Shown here: positions 52,704-60,796 of the stretch, one piece after another
Numbering within the stretch: position 1 is the stretch's first letter
How the letters are laid out: each line of letters begins with the position of its first letter
From: Streptomyces sp. NRRL S-455
GTDB lineage: Bacteria > Actinomycetota > Actinomycetes > Streptomycetales > Streptomycetaceae
Assembly (NCBI RefSeq): GCF_000717875.1
Contig: NZ_JOCT01000004.1
Coordinates: 772,731 to 836,730, forward strand
Length of the DNA stretch: 64,000 nucleotides
Reading direction: 5' to 3'
Notes under the pieces: model-generated
What the model was told of the DNA's origin: nothing
The model's database searches: none
The model's input: the letters and a program-made list of their open reading frames with translations, nothing else
Program-made: the position numbers and the translations under genes

Positions 52704-52721
52704 TTGTGAACGCGTGCACAA
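52704..52721. promoter_or_regulatory. Rex operator (ROP) site
   Basis: TTGTGAACGCGTGCACAA matches the ROP consensus TTGTGAAnnnnTTCACAA with one mismatch in the second half. It lies 80-97 bp upstream of the rex start, in the 311-bp gap (52625-52935) to the glutaredoxin gene. It probably makes rex-hemACD autoregulated by NADH/NAD+. No other element in that gap is clear to me. Confidence 0.9.
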
Positions 52722-52935
52722 AGATGGTGTCCGATTTGCCCGGCCAACGTGACCGGGCTCACGCACCCCCGGCGCGTTCGCGGGGAACCGGCGCGCGAGC
52801 GCCGTCGCTCCTCTGCTTCCGGGGGCAAAACCGCACACTCCTCTGTGTATCCCGCCCCCGAGACCAGCCACGGACGATCCTAAGCGACCTGCCGACCGGT
52901 TTGGACTGCTCGGTCAGTCAGGTCACCGGCCGGTC

Positions 52936-53214
52936 TCAGTCGGTCAGCGCCTTGCGTAGCCGGCCCTCGTCGACACGCCAGAACGTGTGCTGCCTGCCGT
53001 CCACCAGCACGACCGGGATCTGCTCCCAGTACTGGTCGTGCAGTTCCTGATCCTCGGTGATGTCCTTCCGCTCCCAGGGGACGCCGAGATCACCGCACAC
53101 CTTCTCCACGACGACCTGTGCGTCATCACACAGATGACAGCCGGGTTTGCGGATGAGCGTGACGAGCCGGTCCCGAGGGGGCTTGCGACGAAAGAGGGAA
53201 CCCATGCCGGCCAT
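52936..53214 (-). CDS. glutaredoxin-like protein
   Basis: 92 residues from ATG 53214 or 89 from ATG 53205. The redox motif is PGCHLCDDA near residue 25 (CxxC), with the cis-Pro in IPVVLVDGR. It begins with basic MGSLFRRKPPRDR. Thiol-exchange partner, perhaps mycothiol-linked. Orientation is the same as rex, but about 310 bp apart, so it probably is separately expressed. No obvious Shine-Dalgarno. Confidence 0.88.
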   Translation of the reverse strand: MAGMGSLFRRKPPRDRLVTLIRKPGCHLCDDAQVVVEKVCGDLGVPWERKDITEDQELHDQYWEQIPVVLVDGRQHTFWRVDEGRLRKALTD

Positions 53215-53375
53215 TGTCGCGCGCCCGTGAACGAGGGAAACCCCCGCGAAAGGCCAGGGGACACGCCGACCGGAATCGCCGCGCGCCGCGTCTTTAACGA
53301 CACACTCGCCGAGAGTTCACACGCTCCAAACCTCTTGACTCCGGAACCACCGAACAGACTGGCTATGCTCACGCC

Positions 53376-54293
53376 ATGGCCGCTCTTGGATGGCTCACTC
53401 CCCGTAGGCGCTCCGCCACGGCGCGGAGCGTTTTGGCAGGCGAGGCTTCGGCGGAGGCAGCACGCAAGACCTCGCTGGAGACCGCCGGCACGACCGAGGA
53501 ACCGCAGTTCCCGGTGCACGGCGACGACCGGGCCGCCGCCTTCTTCGACCTGGACAACACCGTCATGCAGGGCGCCGCGCTCTTCCACTTCGGCCGTGGC
53601 CTGTACAAACGGAAGTTCTTCGAGACGCGCGAACTCGCCCGGTTCGCCTGGCAGCAGGCCTGGTTCCGGCTGGCCGGGGTCGAGGACCCCGAGCACATGC
53701 AGGAGGCCCGCGACTCGGCGCTGTCGATCGTCAAGGGCCACCGCGTCGCCGAGCTGCAGTCGATCGGCGAGGAGATCTACGACGAGTACATGGCCGAGCG
53801 CATCTGGCCCGGCACCCGGGCCCTCGCCCAGGCCCATCTGGACGCAGGCCAGAAGGTGTGGCTCGTGACGGCCGCCCCGGTCGAGATCGCGCAGGTCATC
53901 GCCCGCCGCCTGGGCCTCACCGGCGCCCTCGGCACGGTCGCCGAGTCCGTGGACGGCGTCTACACGGGCAAGCTGGTCGGCGAGCCGCTGCACGGCCCCG
54001 CGAAGGCCGAGGCGGTCCGCGCCCTGGCCGCGGCGGAGGGCCTGGACCTGGGCCGCTGCGCCGCCTACAGCGACTCGCACAACGACATCCCGATGCTGTC
54101 CCTGGTCGGCCACCCCTACGCCATCAACCCGGACTCCAAGCTGCGCAGGCACGCCCGCGAGCTCGACTGGCGCCTGCGCGACTACCGCACCGGCCGCAAG
54201 GCGGCCAAGGTCGGCATCCCCGCCGCGGCCGGCGTCGGCGCGGTGGCCGGCGGCACGGCGGCGGCGATCGCCCTGCACCGCCGCCGCCGCTGA
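53376..54293 (+). CDS. HAD-IB family hydrolase with C-terminal hydrophobic segment
   Basis: 305 residues. HAD motif I is AAFFDLDNTVMQGAAL near residue 56 (DxD), motif III/IV is AAYSDSHNDIPMLSLVG. Such HAD-IB proteins resemble phosphoserine phosphatase and CicA. The C-terminal AGVGAVAGGTAAAIALHRRRR looks like a membrane or surface tail. Order upstream of bldN is as known for Streptomyces. Substrate unknown. Confidence 0.9.
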   Translation: MAALGWLTPRRRSATARSVLAGEASAEAARKTSLETAGTTEEPQFPVHGDDRAAAFFDLDNTVMQGAALFHFGRGLYKRKFFETRELARFAWQQAWFRLAGVEDPEHMQEARDSALSIVKGHRVAELQSIGEEIYDEYMAERIWPGTRALAQAHLDAGQKVWLVTAAPVEIAQVIARRLGLTGALGTVAESVDGVYTGKLVGEPLHGPAKAEAVRALAAAEGLDLGRCAAYSDSHNDIPMLSLVGHPYAINPDSKLRRHARELDWRLRDYRTGRKAAKVGIPAAAGVGAVAGGTAAAIALHRRRR

Positions 54294-54642
54294 CGATCCG
54301 GTCAATCCGCGACACCCTTGTTTACGGGATGACAGGCCCCGTAAATCCAACTGGCGTACCCCCACAACCTCGCGTCCAGTCCTCTTGGCTGCACACGGCC
54401 ACAACATGCCCTGGACCCATCAGCAATTCGAACCTTTTCGATCAACAATCGTTCAGCCGTCGACACCTGATCCGGCGTCAATCGGTTACGGAAGCGACGC
54501 AATCGGTGATTTGAGCAACTCGGTGTAGCAGGGCCTGCACGAAGCGTTATTCTCCTCAGACGCAATCCGGTACCCCTCCGTCGCTACGACGGGTGAAAGG
54601 TCCCGCACTGCACGTGATGGAAGCTCTGCCTCTGGGAGTCCC
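54294..54642. promoter_or_regulatory. bldN upstream region
   Basis: About 350 bp with lower GC than its surroundings (for example 54420-54560), no ORF, and repeated gcaatcgg-like words (aatcggttacgg, gcaatcggtgat). It should hold the bldN promoter and, by analogy with S. coelicolor, BldD sites. I could not mark a clear BldD site here. Confidence 0.5.
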
Positions 54643-55413
54643 GTGTACCCACACGTCGGGGTTGACGCCTCGGGCCTGGCTACGCTGCGCGCAACGGTCC
54701 TCGACCTGTTGCGCGGCTTCGTCCCCACCGCGTACGCCGTCCCCGCATTCGCCACCGCCGCACCCGTCGGCCCGTGCTACGCACTGGCCGAGGGCAGCGC
54801 CGCGGTCGGCAGACGAGGGCGCCCGTCCGGCGCGGCCACCGCCCGCCGGCCCGCCGCGGACAGCGACAGCGCGCGGATGATGGACCTCGTGGAGCGCGCC
54901 CAGGCCGGCGAGGCCGAAGCCTTCGGCCGCCTCTACGACCAGTACAGCGACACCGTCTACCGGTACATCTACTACCGGGTCGGAGGAAAGGCGACCGCCG
55001 AGGACCTCACCAGCGAGACCTTCCTGCGGGCCCTGCGCCGGATCGGCACCTTCACCTGGCAGGGCCGCGACTTCGGCGCCTGGCTCGTCACCATCGCCCG
55101 CAACCTGGTCGCGGACCACTTCAAGTCCAGCCGCTTCCGCCTCGAGGTCACCACCGGCGAGATGCTCGACGCCAACGAGGTCGAGCGCTCCCCCGAGGAC
55201 TCCGTCCTGGAGTCCCTCTCCAACGCCGCCCTGCTCGACGCCGTGCGGCGGCTCAACCCCCAGCAGCAGGAGTGCGTGACGCTCCGCTTCCTCCAGGGCC
55301 TCTCCGTCGCCGAGACCGCCCGGGTCATGGGCAAGAACGAGGGCGCCATCAAGACCCTCCAGTACCGGGCCGTCCGCACCCTCGCCCGACTCCTCCCGGA
55401 AGACGCCCGCTGA
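54643..55413 (+). CDS. bldN: ECF sigma factor BldN
   Basis: 256 residues, GTG start (MYPHVGVDASG). It is the developmental sigma factor that activates bldM and chaplin/rodlin genes during aerial growth. Residues 1-about 88 are the unusual Gly/Ala/Pro-rich N-terminal extension that is removed in S. coelicolor BldN. Sigma region 2 follows (MMDLVERAQAGEAEAFGRLY, YRYIYYRVGGKATAEDLTSE) and region 4 (LNPQQQECVTLRFLQGLSVA, ETARVMGKNEGAIKTLQYRA). Identity is by recognition of the whole protein and by the rsbN gene next door. S. coelicolor SCO3323 is the counterpart. Confidence 0.95.
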   Translation: MYPHVGVDASGLATLRATVLDLLRGFVPTAYAVPAFATAAPVGPCYALAEGSAAVGRRGRPSGAATARRPAADSDSARMMDLVERAQAGEAEAFGRLYDQYSDTVYRYIYYRVGGKATAEDLTSETFLRALRRIGTFTWQGRDFGAWLVTIARNLVADHFKSSRFRLEVTTGEMLDANEVERSPEDSVLESLSNAALLDAVRRLNPQQQECVTLRFLQGLSVAETARVMGKNEGAIKTLQYRAVRTLARLLPEDAR

Positions 55414-55490
55414 CCGGTATGCACGCTCAGCGATGGTCAACTCACTTTCCGTGAAAGTCCGTTGGCTCCGGCTTCCGCTCATCCGGCGTC

Positions 55491-55519
55491 CGTAACCCAA
55501 GTGCCGCGCCGCTCGTTGT
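55491..55519 (+). promoter_or_regulatory. candidate BldN-dependent promoter of rsbN
   Basis: CGTAAC at 55491-55496 and CGTTGT at 55514-55519 with a 17-bp spacer. This resembles the CGTAAC...CGTTGA pattern reported for BldN-dependent promoters. It is about 130 bp ahead of the rsbN start, in a 235-bp gap, and rsbN is a known BldN target. Confidence 0.65.
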
Positions 55520-55648
55520 GCGGGATGCAGACTCCCTGTGGTCACCCCTGACCGACACCGGTCACTCGATCGTGTAGTCGTACTCAGGGTGTGCAACCCT
55601 CAGGACCCCCTGGGGAGTCGACCGTCATGACGAGAGGAGGTGCCGCCA

Positions 55649-56896
55649 GTGATCGCGAACGTATCGGCGCACCGGCGGGCGAGCGCCTTCGCCCAGGCCC
55701 TTCAGGAGCAGTCCGAGCAGGGCACGGCGGCCGAGCAGCCCGAAGGACCGGCCCCGGCCGCCGCGGAAGAGACCGAACAGGGACGCCTGATGGCGCTCGC
55801 CTCCGGTCTCGACGCGCTGCCCAAACCGAAGCTCGACCCGGAGGTCAAGGTCGTCCAGCGGGCCCAGCTGGTGGCAGCCTTCGAGGCCATGCTCCAGGAG
55901 GGCACCGCCGGAGGCGGGGCGACGGACCGCGCGGTCCCCGGGCAGCGCTCCCCTCGGGCCCGCGGCGCCCATCGCGCGAGCCCGCTGAAGAAGTTCCGGC
56001 CGCGCTCCCGGCTCGCCAAGGGCCTCACCGCGGGCGGCCTCAGTGTCGGCGTGGCCGCGAGCGCCCTCGGCGGAGTCTCCGCCGCCAGCTCCGACGCCCT
56101 GCCCGGCGACTCGCTCTACGGCCTCAAGCGCGGCATCGAGGACGTCAAACTCGGCCTCGCCGACGGCTCCGACGAGCGCGGCCGGGTCTACCTCGACCAC
56201 GCCTCCACCCGGCTCAGCGAAGCCCGCCGCCTGATGGAGCGCGGCCGCAGCGGCCCCCTGGACCACGAGTCGCTCAGCGAGGTCCGCCGCGCCCTCTCCG
56301 GCATGCGGCACGACGCGTCGGAAGGCCACCGGCTGCTGAGCGAGGCGTACCAGCGCGACCCCGACTCCCTGGGCCCCATCCAGGCACTGTCAGCGTTCTC
56401 CCGCTCCCACCGCGAGGCCTGGGGCGAACTGCGCGAGAAGCTCCCCGTCCAGCTCGGGGACGTCAGTGAGCAGGTGTCGTCGGTGTTCGACGCCATAGAG
56501 GAGGACGTCGCCCCGCTGCGCTCCCTGCTCCCCGACCCCCCGGCGAAAAACGGCGGCCAAGGCAAGCACCGGGGCGCCTCCGAGTCGGCCTCCACCGGCT
56601 CCTCCGCCACCGAGGGGTCGGCCCGTCCCAGCGAGAGCGGCGACGGAGAGCACACCGACAAGGGCGCCACCGGCAGCGGCAGCCCCAGCCGCTCGGCCGG
56701 CTCCGGCGGCGAAAGCGACGGCCTGCTCGGCGGCAACACCGGCGACCTGCTCGACCCGCCGAAGAACAGCGAGGCGAGCAGCTCCCCGTCGGCGGACGGC
56801 AGCAACACCCCCGTCCCCAAGCCGGACGTGACACTCCCGCCGCTCCTGCCCGGCCTGCTGCCCGGGCTGGGCATCGAAGGCGAGGACGGGAACTAG
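55649..56896 (+). CDS. rsbN: anti-sigma factor RsbN
   Basis: 415 residues from GTG 55649, chosen because AGGAGG lies 8 nt upstream; GTG 55640 is in the ribosome-binding site. RsbN holds BldN at the membrane until needed. The N-terminal cytoplasmic part (MIANVSAHRRASAFAQAL) binds sigma, residues about 125-150 form the membrane span (GLTAGGLSVGVAASALGGVS), a DUF5667-type helical domain follows (DALPGDSLYGLKRGIEDVKL), then a Ser/Gly-rich tail of about 100 residues. Identified by context and memory of the S. coelicolor protein (SCO3324). Confidence 0.93.
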   Translation: MIANVSAHRRASAFAQALQEQSEQGTAAEQPEGPAPAAAEETEQGRLMALASGLDALPKPKLDPEVKVVQRAQLVAAFEAMLQEGTAGGGATDRAVPGQRSPRARGAHRASPLKKFRPRSRLAKGLTAGGLSVGVAASALGGVSAASSDALPGDSLYGLKRGIEDVKLGLADGSDERGRVYLDHASTRLSEARRLMERGRSGPLDHESLSEVRRALSGMRHDASEGHRLLSEAYQRDPDSLGPIQALSAFSRSHREAWGELREKLPVQLGDVSEQVSSVFDAIEEDVAPLRSLLPDPPAKNGGQGKHRGASESASTGSSATEGSARPSESGDGEHTDKGATGSGSPSRSAGSGGESDGLLGGNTGDLLDPPKNSEASSSPSADGSNTPVPKPDVTLPPLLPGLLPGLGIEGEDGN

Positions 56897-56920
56897 CGAC
56901 CAGCAGCCTGGCGGCTCAGA

Positions 56921-56961
56921 CGGCGATGGGCGCCTCCGACAACCGGAGGCGCCCATCGCCG
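56921..56961. terminator. bidirectional terminator between rsbN and the acyltransferase gene
   Basis: cggcgatgggcgcctccg (56921-56938) is fully complementary to 56944-56961 across acaac. 18-bp stem between convergent genes. Confidence 0.85.
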
Positions 56962-56968
56962 TACGGCA

Positions 56969-58018
56969 TCAGAAGAACACCGACCGCCGCTGCACCAGCA
57001 GCTTGTACAGCGTGTGCTGGATCTGCTCCCTGACCTGGTCGGTCAGGTTGAACATCAGCATCGGGTCCTCGGCCGCCTCCGGCGGATAGCCGTCCGTGGG
57101 GATCGGCTCGCCGAACTGGATCGTCCACTTGGTCGGCAGCGGAATCGCCCCGAGCGGCCCGAGCCACGGGAAGGTCGGCGTGAGCGGGAAGTACGGGAAG
57201 CCGAGCAGCCGGGCCACCGTCTTGGCGTTGCCGATCATCGGGTAGATCTCCTCGGCCCCGACGATCGAGCAGGGCACGATCGGCGTCCCGGCGCGCAGCG
57301 CCGTCGAGACGAAACCGCCCCGGCCGAAGCGCTGCAGCTTGTAGCGGTCCGCGAAGGGCTTGCCGAGGCCCTTGAAGCCCTCCGGCATGACCCCGACCAG
57401 TTCGCCCTGCTCCAGCAGCCGCGCCGCGTCCTCGGCACACGCCAGGGTGTGACCGAGCTTGCGGGCGAGTTCGTTGACCACCGGCAGCATGAACACCAGA
57501 TCGGCGGCGAGGAGCCGCAGATGCCGGCCCGCCGGATGGTTGTCGTGCACGGCGACCTGCATCATCAGGCCGTCCATCGGGAGCGTCCCGGAGTGGTTGG
57601 CGACGATCAGGGCGCCGCCCTCGGACGGAATGTTCTCGATGCCCTTCACCTCGACCCGGAAGTACGTCTCGTACAGCGGGCGCAGCAGGGACATCAGGAC
57701 CTGGTCGGTGAGTTCCTCGTCGTAGCCGAAGTCGTCGACCTCGTAGTCCCCGGTGAGACGGCGGCGCAGGAAGGCCAGGCCGCCCGCGATACGCCGCTCC
57801 AGACCCCCGTCGCCGCCCCGGGACCGCTCCGACGCCTCTTGCTCAGCTGTCACAGGAACATCATCCTGCGGAACGGCCCTGGTGGGCAGGGCCTGCACCT
57901 CACCTACCGGCGCGCTCTCCCGGCGCCGGTTCCCCGAGCTCCGGCGACGCTGCGGGCGCTGTGCGGCGCTCCCGCGGTTCCGGTCGTCGTCGAAGGGAAT
58001 GACCTTGGCATCCGCCAT
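56969..58018 (-). CDS. lysophospholipid acyltransferase (PlsC-like)
   Basis: 349 residues from ATG 58018. The HX4D motif is VANHSGTLPMDGLMM near residue 145; EGFKGLGKPFADRYKLQRFG is the second acyltransferase block with VPCSIVGAEEIYP. About 120 N-terminal residues are charged and low-complexity. It transfers an acyl group from acyl-CoA/ACP to a lipid precursor; the exact acceptor is unknown. Next to the epimerase gene (14 bp gap) as part of one minus-strand run. Length is longer than simple PlsC because of the N-terminal stretch. Confidence 0.9.
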   Translation of the reverse strand: MADAKVIPFDDDRNRGSAAQRPQRRRSSGNRRRESAPVGEVQALPTRAVPQDDVPVTAEQEASERSRGGDGGLERRIAGGLAFLRRRLTGDYEVDDFGYDEELTDQVLMSLLRPLYETYFRVEVKGIENIPSEGGALIVANHSGTLPMDGLMMQVAVHDNHPAGRHLRLLAADLVFMLPVVNELARKLGHTLACAEDAARLLEQGELVGVMPEGFKGLGKPFADRYKLQRFGRGGFVSTALRAGTPIVPCSIVGAEEIYPMIGNAKTVARLLGFPYFPLTPTFPWLGPLGAIPLPTKWTIQFGEPIPTDGYPPEAAEDPMLMFNLTDQVREQIQHTLYKLLVQRRSVFF

Positions 58019-58032
58019 CGTTGATGCGCTCC

Positions 58033-59094
58033 TCAGTTGGCGCTCTGCGTCGGGGTGTGACCGCCGCCCGCGAGGGGCAGCGCGGCGATCCGGTCGACGG
58101 CCCCCGCGAGGGCCTCCGGCGGAAGAAGTCCGGGTCCTTGGCTGCGTGCGAAGTCCGCGAACGTCTCCGCGGTCGTGTACTTGGGCTGGAATCCCAGCGT
58201 CTCGCGCATCTGGCCCGTGGCCACGACCCGGCCGTGGGTGAGCAGCCGGATCTGCTCGGGCGAGAAGTCCGACATACCCAGCGTACGCACCAGCGAGCCC
58301 GCCCAGGTGACGGCCGGGAGCAGCAGGGGCACGGTGGGGCGGCCCAGGCGCCGGGAGCACTGGGAGAGCAGCAGGACGCCGTCGCCGGCGATGTTGAAGG
58401 TGCCGCTGTTGAGGGTGCCCCGCCGCGGCTCGTGCGAGGCGATCCGCAGCACCTCGATCACGTCGTCCTCGTGCACGAACTGCAGCCGCGGGTCGTAGCC
58501 GAACACCGTCGGCAGCACCGGCAGCGAGAAGTACGAGGCGAGCGGGGTGTCCGCGGTCGGGCCGAGGATGTTGGCGAACCGCAGCACGGCCACCGCCACG
58601 TCGGGCCGGCGGCGCGCGAAGCCGCGGACGTAGCCCTCGACCTCCACCGTGTCCTTGGCGAAGCCGCCGCTGGGCAGGGACTTGGGCGGGGTCGTCTCCG
58701 TGAAGACGGCCGGGTCGCGGGGCGCGGAGCCGTAGACGTTCGTGCTGGACTTCACGACCAGCCGCTGCACGCTGGGGGACTTCTGGCAGGCACCGAGCAG
58801 CTGCATGGTGCCGATGACGTTGGTCTCCTTCAGGGAGGCCCGGTTACCGCTGCCCAGCGGCGTCCCTGTCACGTCCAGATGGACGACCGTGTCCGCGCCC
58901 GTCTCGGCGAGCACCCGCGCGATTCCGGGCTGCCGGATGTCGGCCCGAACGAAGTCGGCCCCGCCCAGATGGTGCTCCGGCGGCACCGCGTCCACGGCGA
59001 CGACCCGGTCCACCTCGGGGTCACGCTGGATCCGCCGGACGAACCGGCCTCCCAGCGGGCGGGCCACTCCGGTCACGAGCACGACCTTGCCCAA
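58033..59094 (-). CDS. NAD-dependent epimerase/dehydratase family protein
   Basis: 353 residues. Rossmann: MGKVVLVTGVARPLGGRFV, VVAVDAVPPEHHLGGADFV and ADTVVHLDVTGT. The catalytic Tyr/Lys pair is not canonical: SSTNVYGSAPRD with FAKDTVEVEGYV gives Y and K at unusual spacing. Substrate sugar or lipid unknown. It is upstream of the acyltransferase, and SCO3326-type neighbours are conserved. Ends in PTQSAN. Confidence 0.85.
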   Translation of the reverse strand: MGKVVLVTGVARPLGGRFVRRIQRDPEVDRVVAVDAVPPEHHLGGADFVRADIRQPGIARVLAETGADTVVHLDVTGTPLGSGNRASLKETNVIGTMQLLGACQKSPSVQRLVVKSSTNVYGSAPRDPAVFTETTPPKSLPSGGFAKDTVEVEGYVRGFARRRPDVAVAVLRFANILGPTADTPLASYFSLPVLPTVFGYDPRLQFVHEDDVIEVLRIASHEPRRGTLNSGTFNIAGDGVLLLSQCSRRLGRPTVPLLLPAVTWAGSLVRTLGMSDFSPEQIRLLTHGRVVATGQMRETLGFQPKYTTAETFADFARSQGPGLLPPEALAGAVDRIAALPLAGGGHTPTQSAN

Positions 59095-59234
59095 GATCAG
59101 CGCCTTCCTTCCAGAAAACCTCTTGCCCCCGCCGCGTTCCCCATTGGGGCCAACTTAGCGGGTCGGTGTTGCGCTGTGATGACCGCCTGATGCGCCAAGT
59201 GACGGATGCAGCCGGACGCAGCAGCCGATACGCG

Positions 59235-59266
59235 TGTGGCCCCCCACCTGACGGTGGGGGGCCACA
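59235..59266. terminator. terminator downstream of the bS22 gene
   Basis: tgtggccccccacc (59235-59248) pairs with ggtggggggccaca (59253-59266) across 4 nt, 14 bp. It lies 32 bp after the bS22 stop codon on the minus strand. Confidence 0.8.
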
Positions 59267-59297
59267 GCAACGCCTTCGCGGCGTCCGCGTCGCGAAC

Positions 59298-59396
59298 TTA
59301 CTTCTTGTTGCGACGCTGAACGCGCGTGCGCTTGAGCAGCTTGCGGTGCTTCTTCTTGGCCATCCGCTTGCGCCGCTTCTTGATAACAGAGCCCAC
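59298..59396 (-). CDS. bS22-like small ribosomal protein (AURKAIP1/COX24 domain)
   Basis: 32 residues: GTG start 59396 ([12 protein letters not shown]), then [20 protein letters not shown] ending in TAA at 59298. The extreme basic composition and the sequence match the actinobacterial 30S subunit protein bS22. It is too short for the usual gene-size limit but has an AGGG upstream and a hairpin terminator after it. Clearly a real conserved gene. Confidence 0.95.
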   Translation of the reverse strand: MGSVIKKRRKRMAKKKHRKLLKRTRVQRRNKK

Positions 59397-59551
59397 GACT
59401 ACCCTCGCTCACTTCTCATCACTCGGTGTTTGGGCGCCATGGGCCCATACGACCTACGAGGGGCCAGCCTACCCAACCGAGCGCTGAGGTCGTAATCGAG
59501 GAGGTCGGGGAGATCCGAAGTGCCCTGTGAGGAATCTCCCCGACCCAGCCG

Positions 59552-59764
59552 TCAGGCGGTTTCCACCCCCACGTAACTCTCGCGGAGGTACTCGTGAACC
59601 GCTTGCTCCGGGACGCGGAAGGACCGCCCCACACGGATCGCGGGCAGATGACCGCTGTGCACCAGCCGGTACACGGTCATCTTCGACACTCGCATCACCG
59701 AGGCGACTTCCGCCACGGTAAGGAACTGAACCTCGTTCAGAGGCCTCTCGCCAGCTGCAGCCAT
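59552..59764 (-). CDS. bdtA: excisionase/MerR-type HTH DNA-binding protein (BdtA-like)
   Basis: 70 residues from ATG 59764 with AGGTG just upstream. Starts MAAAGERPLNEVQFLTVAEV, followed by ASVMRVSKMTVYRLVHSGHL and PAIRVGRSFRVPEQAVHEYL, an excisionase-type winged helix. In S. coelicolor the gene at this place next to bldN (SCO3328) is bdtA, a BldD target; I identify it from context and size. A longer frame upstream is not required. Role: DNA binding in development, target unknown. Confidence 0.8.
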   Translation of the reverse strand: MAAAGERPLNEVQFLTVAEVASVMRVSKMTVYRLVHSGHLPAIRVGRSFRVPEQAVHEYLRESYVGVETA

Positions 59765-59834
59765 GACACACCTGAACCTTCCGCACTCGACGGCCACCGG
59801 CTTCCCCTTCCGGTGACTCTTCGTCGCTGCGTGC

Positions 59835-59860
59835 TCACTCCCCAATGTAGGGGCGGGTGA
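59835..59860. promoter_or_regulatory. candidate BldD site upstream of the bdtA-like gene
   Basis: TCACTC at 59835-59840 and GGGTGA at 59855-59860 match the two halves of the BldD consensus TNACNC/GNGTNA in inverted order, 14 bp apart. It lies about 70 bp before the ATG. The spacing is long, so this is tentative, but the gene is known as a BldD target in S. coelicolor. Confidence 0.45.
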
Positions 59861-59893
59861 TGCGAGTGGGGAAGAGGTGCACCCATCGGCGGC

Positions 59894-60766
59894 CTACTGT
59901 GACAGACACGCCCGATTGAGTACGTAGCGGGTAAGCGGCAGGTAGTAATCAGACCGCACGCCGTCATCAAGTGGAACGACGACGGACACGCACCCCTCGG
60001 CCTGCCCCACGAACGGGGCGGGGTCGTCCGTATCGGCCGGCCCGATGGCCTCGAACCCCAGCTGACCTGCTCCGCAGACCCACCCGTGGTCCCCGATGAC
60101 CAGCTCGGGAAGCGGCCCGCCGGCCTCCGCGGCGGCGGCCAGCGCGGTACGAACCGGGAGTGGTGAGTGCGTGTGTGCGCCGGGCTCACAACCGGGGCGT
60201 TCCGCGTCGGGGGGCCGCACCAGCGCGACTCCCCGTACGTAGCCGAGGTTGTACGTACGTAGGCCGAACCGGGTCGTTATGTCGACACAGCGACCCTGCG
60301 CGGGGGTGAGGACGGCACATCCCGCTGCCGACAGCGCGTCTGCCAGCGCGGCGTAGAAGCCGAGCAGCCGGTGAGGGTGCCCGGTGCCGAGGAGCACGGG
60401 CGCGCGGCGCCGGGCGGCATCCCCGAGCCGCTCCGCGAAGGCGTCCAGCGCGGCCAGCGTCCTCTCCGGATCGATCACGTCCTGGCCGGAGGTCCGGCGA
60501 GAATCGGCCGAAACCCCGCACCTGTCCGCCATCAGCTCGATCAGATCCTGCTGCTTCCAGGAACCTTCCGGATCGATACCGAGCAGCAGTCGGGGGTCCC
60601 GGGCGGCGAAGAGCCGGTAGCTCCGCAGGCTCTTCTCCCGCGACGTGGCCACGGTCCCGGCGAGACGCGCACCCACCAGGTGCGCACGGAGAACTTCACG
60701 GGTCAGCACCAGGAGATCGTCCGCGACGAGGACCTCGGCTGTCCCGGGAACCGGCGAACACCGCAC
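59894..60766 (-). CDS. conserved phosphatase-like protein
   Basis: 290 residues, GTG start at 60766 after GGTAGG. Contains LLGTGHPHRLLGFYAALADA, ALSAAGCAVLTPAQGRCVDI and LPELVIGDHGWVCGAGQLG. I recall the S. coelicolor neighbour of bdtA being annotated as a phosphatase, but I cannot place known catalytic motifs, so the call is soft. It is a soluble protein. Transcribed toward the bdtA-like gene (same strand). Confidence 0.65.
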   Translation of the reverse strand: MRCSPVPGTAEVLVADDLLVLTREVLRAHLVGARLAGTVATSREKSLRSYRLFAARDPRLLLGIDPEGSWKQQDLIELMADRCGVSADSRRTSGQDVIDPERTLAALDAFAERLGDAARRRAPVLLGTGHPHRLLGFYAALADALSAAGCAVLTPAQGRCVDITTRFGLRTYNLGYVRGVALVRPPDAERPGCEPGAHTHSPLPVRTALAAAAEAGGPLPELVIGDHGWVCGAGQLGFEAIGPADTDDPAPFVGQAEGCVSVVVPLDDGVRSDYYLPLTRYVLNRACLSQ

Positions 60767-60796
60767 GGTCGGCCTACCGAGGGCACTCCCCTCCGG

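Noticed and set aside
59552..59764. BldC identity for the small HTH protein
   Set aside because: The sequence differs from the BldC pattern I recall (LLTPAEVATMFRVDPKTVTRW); the place next to bldN and bS22 fits the BdtA-like gene better.
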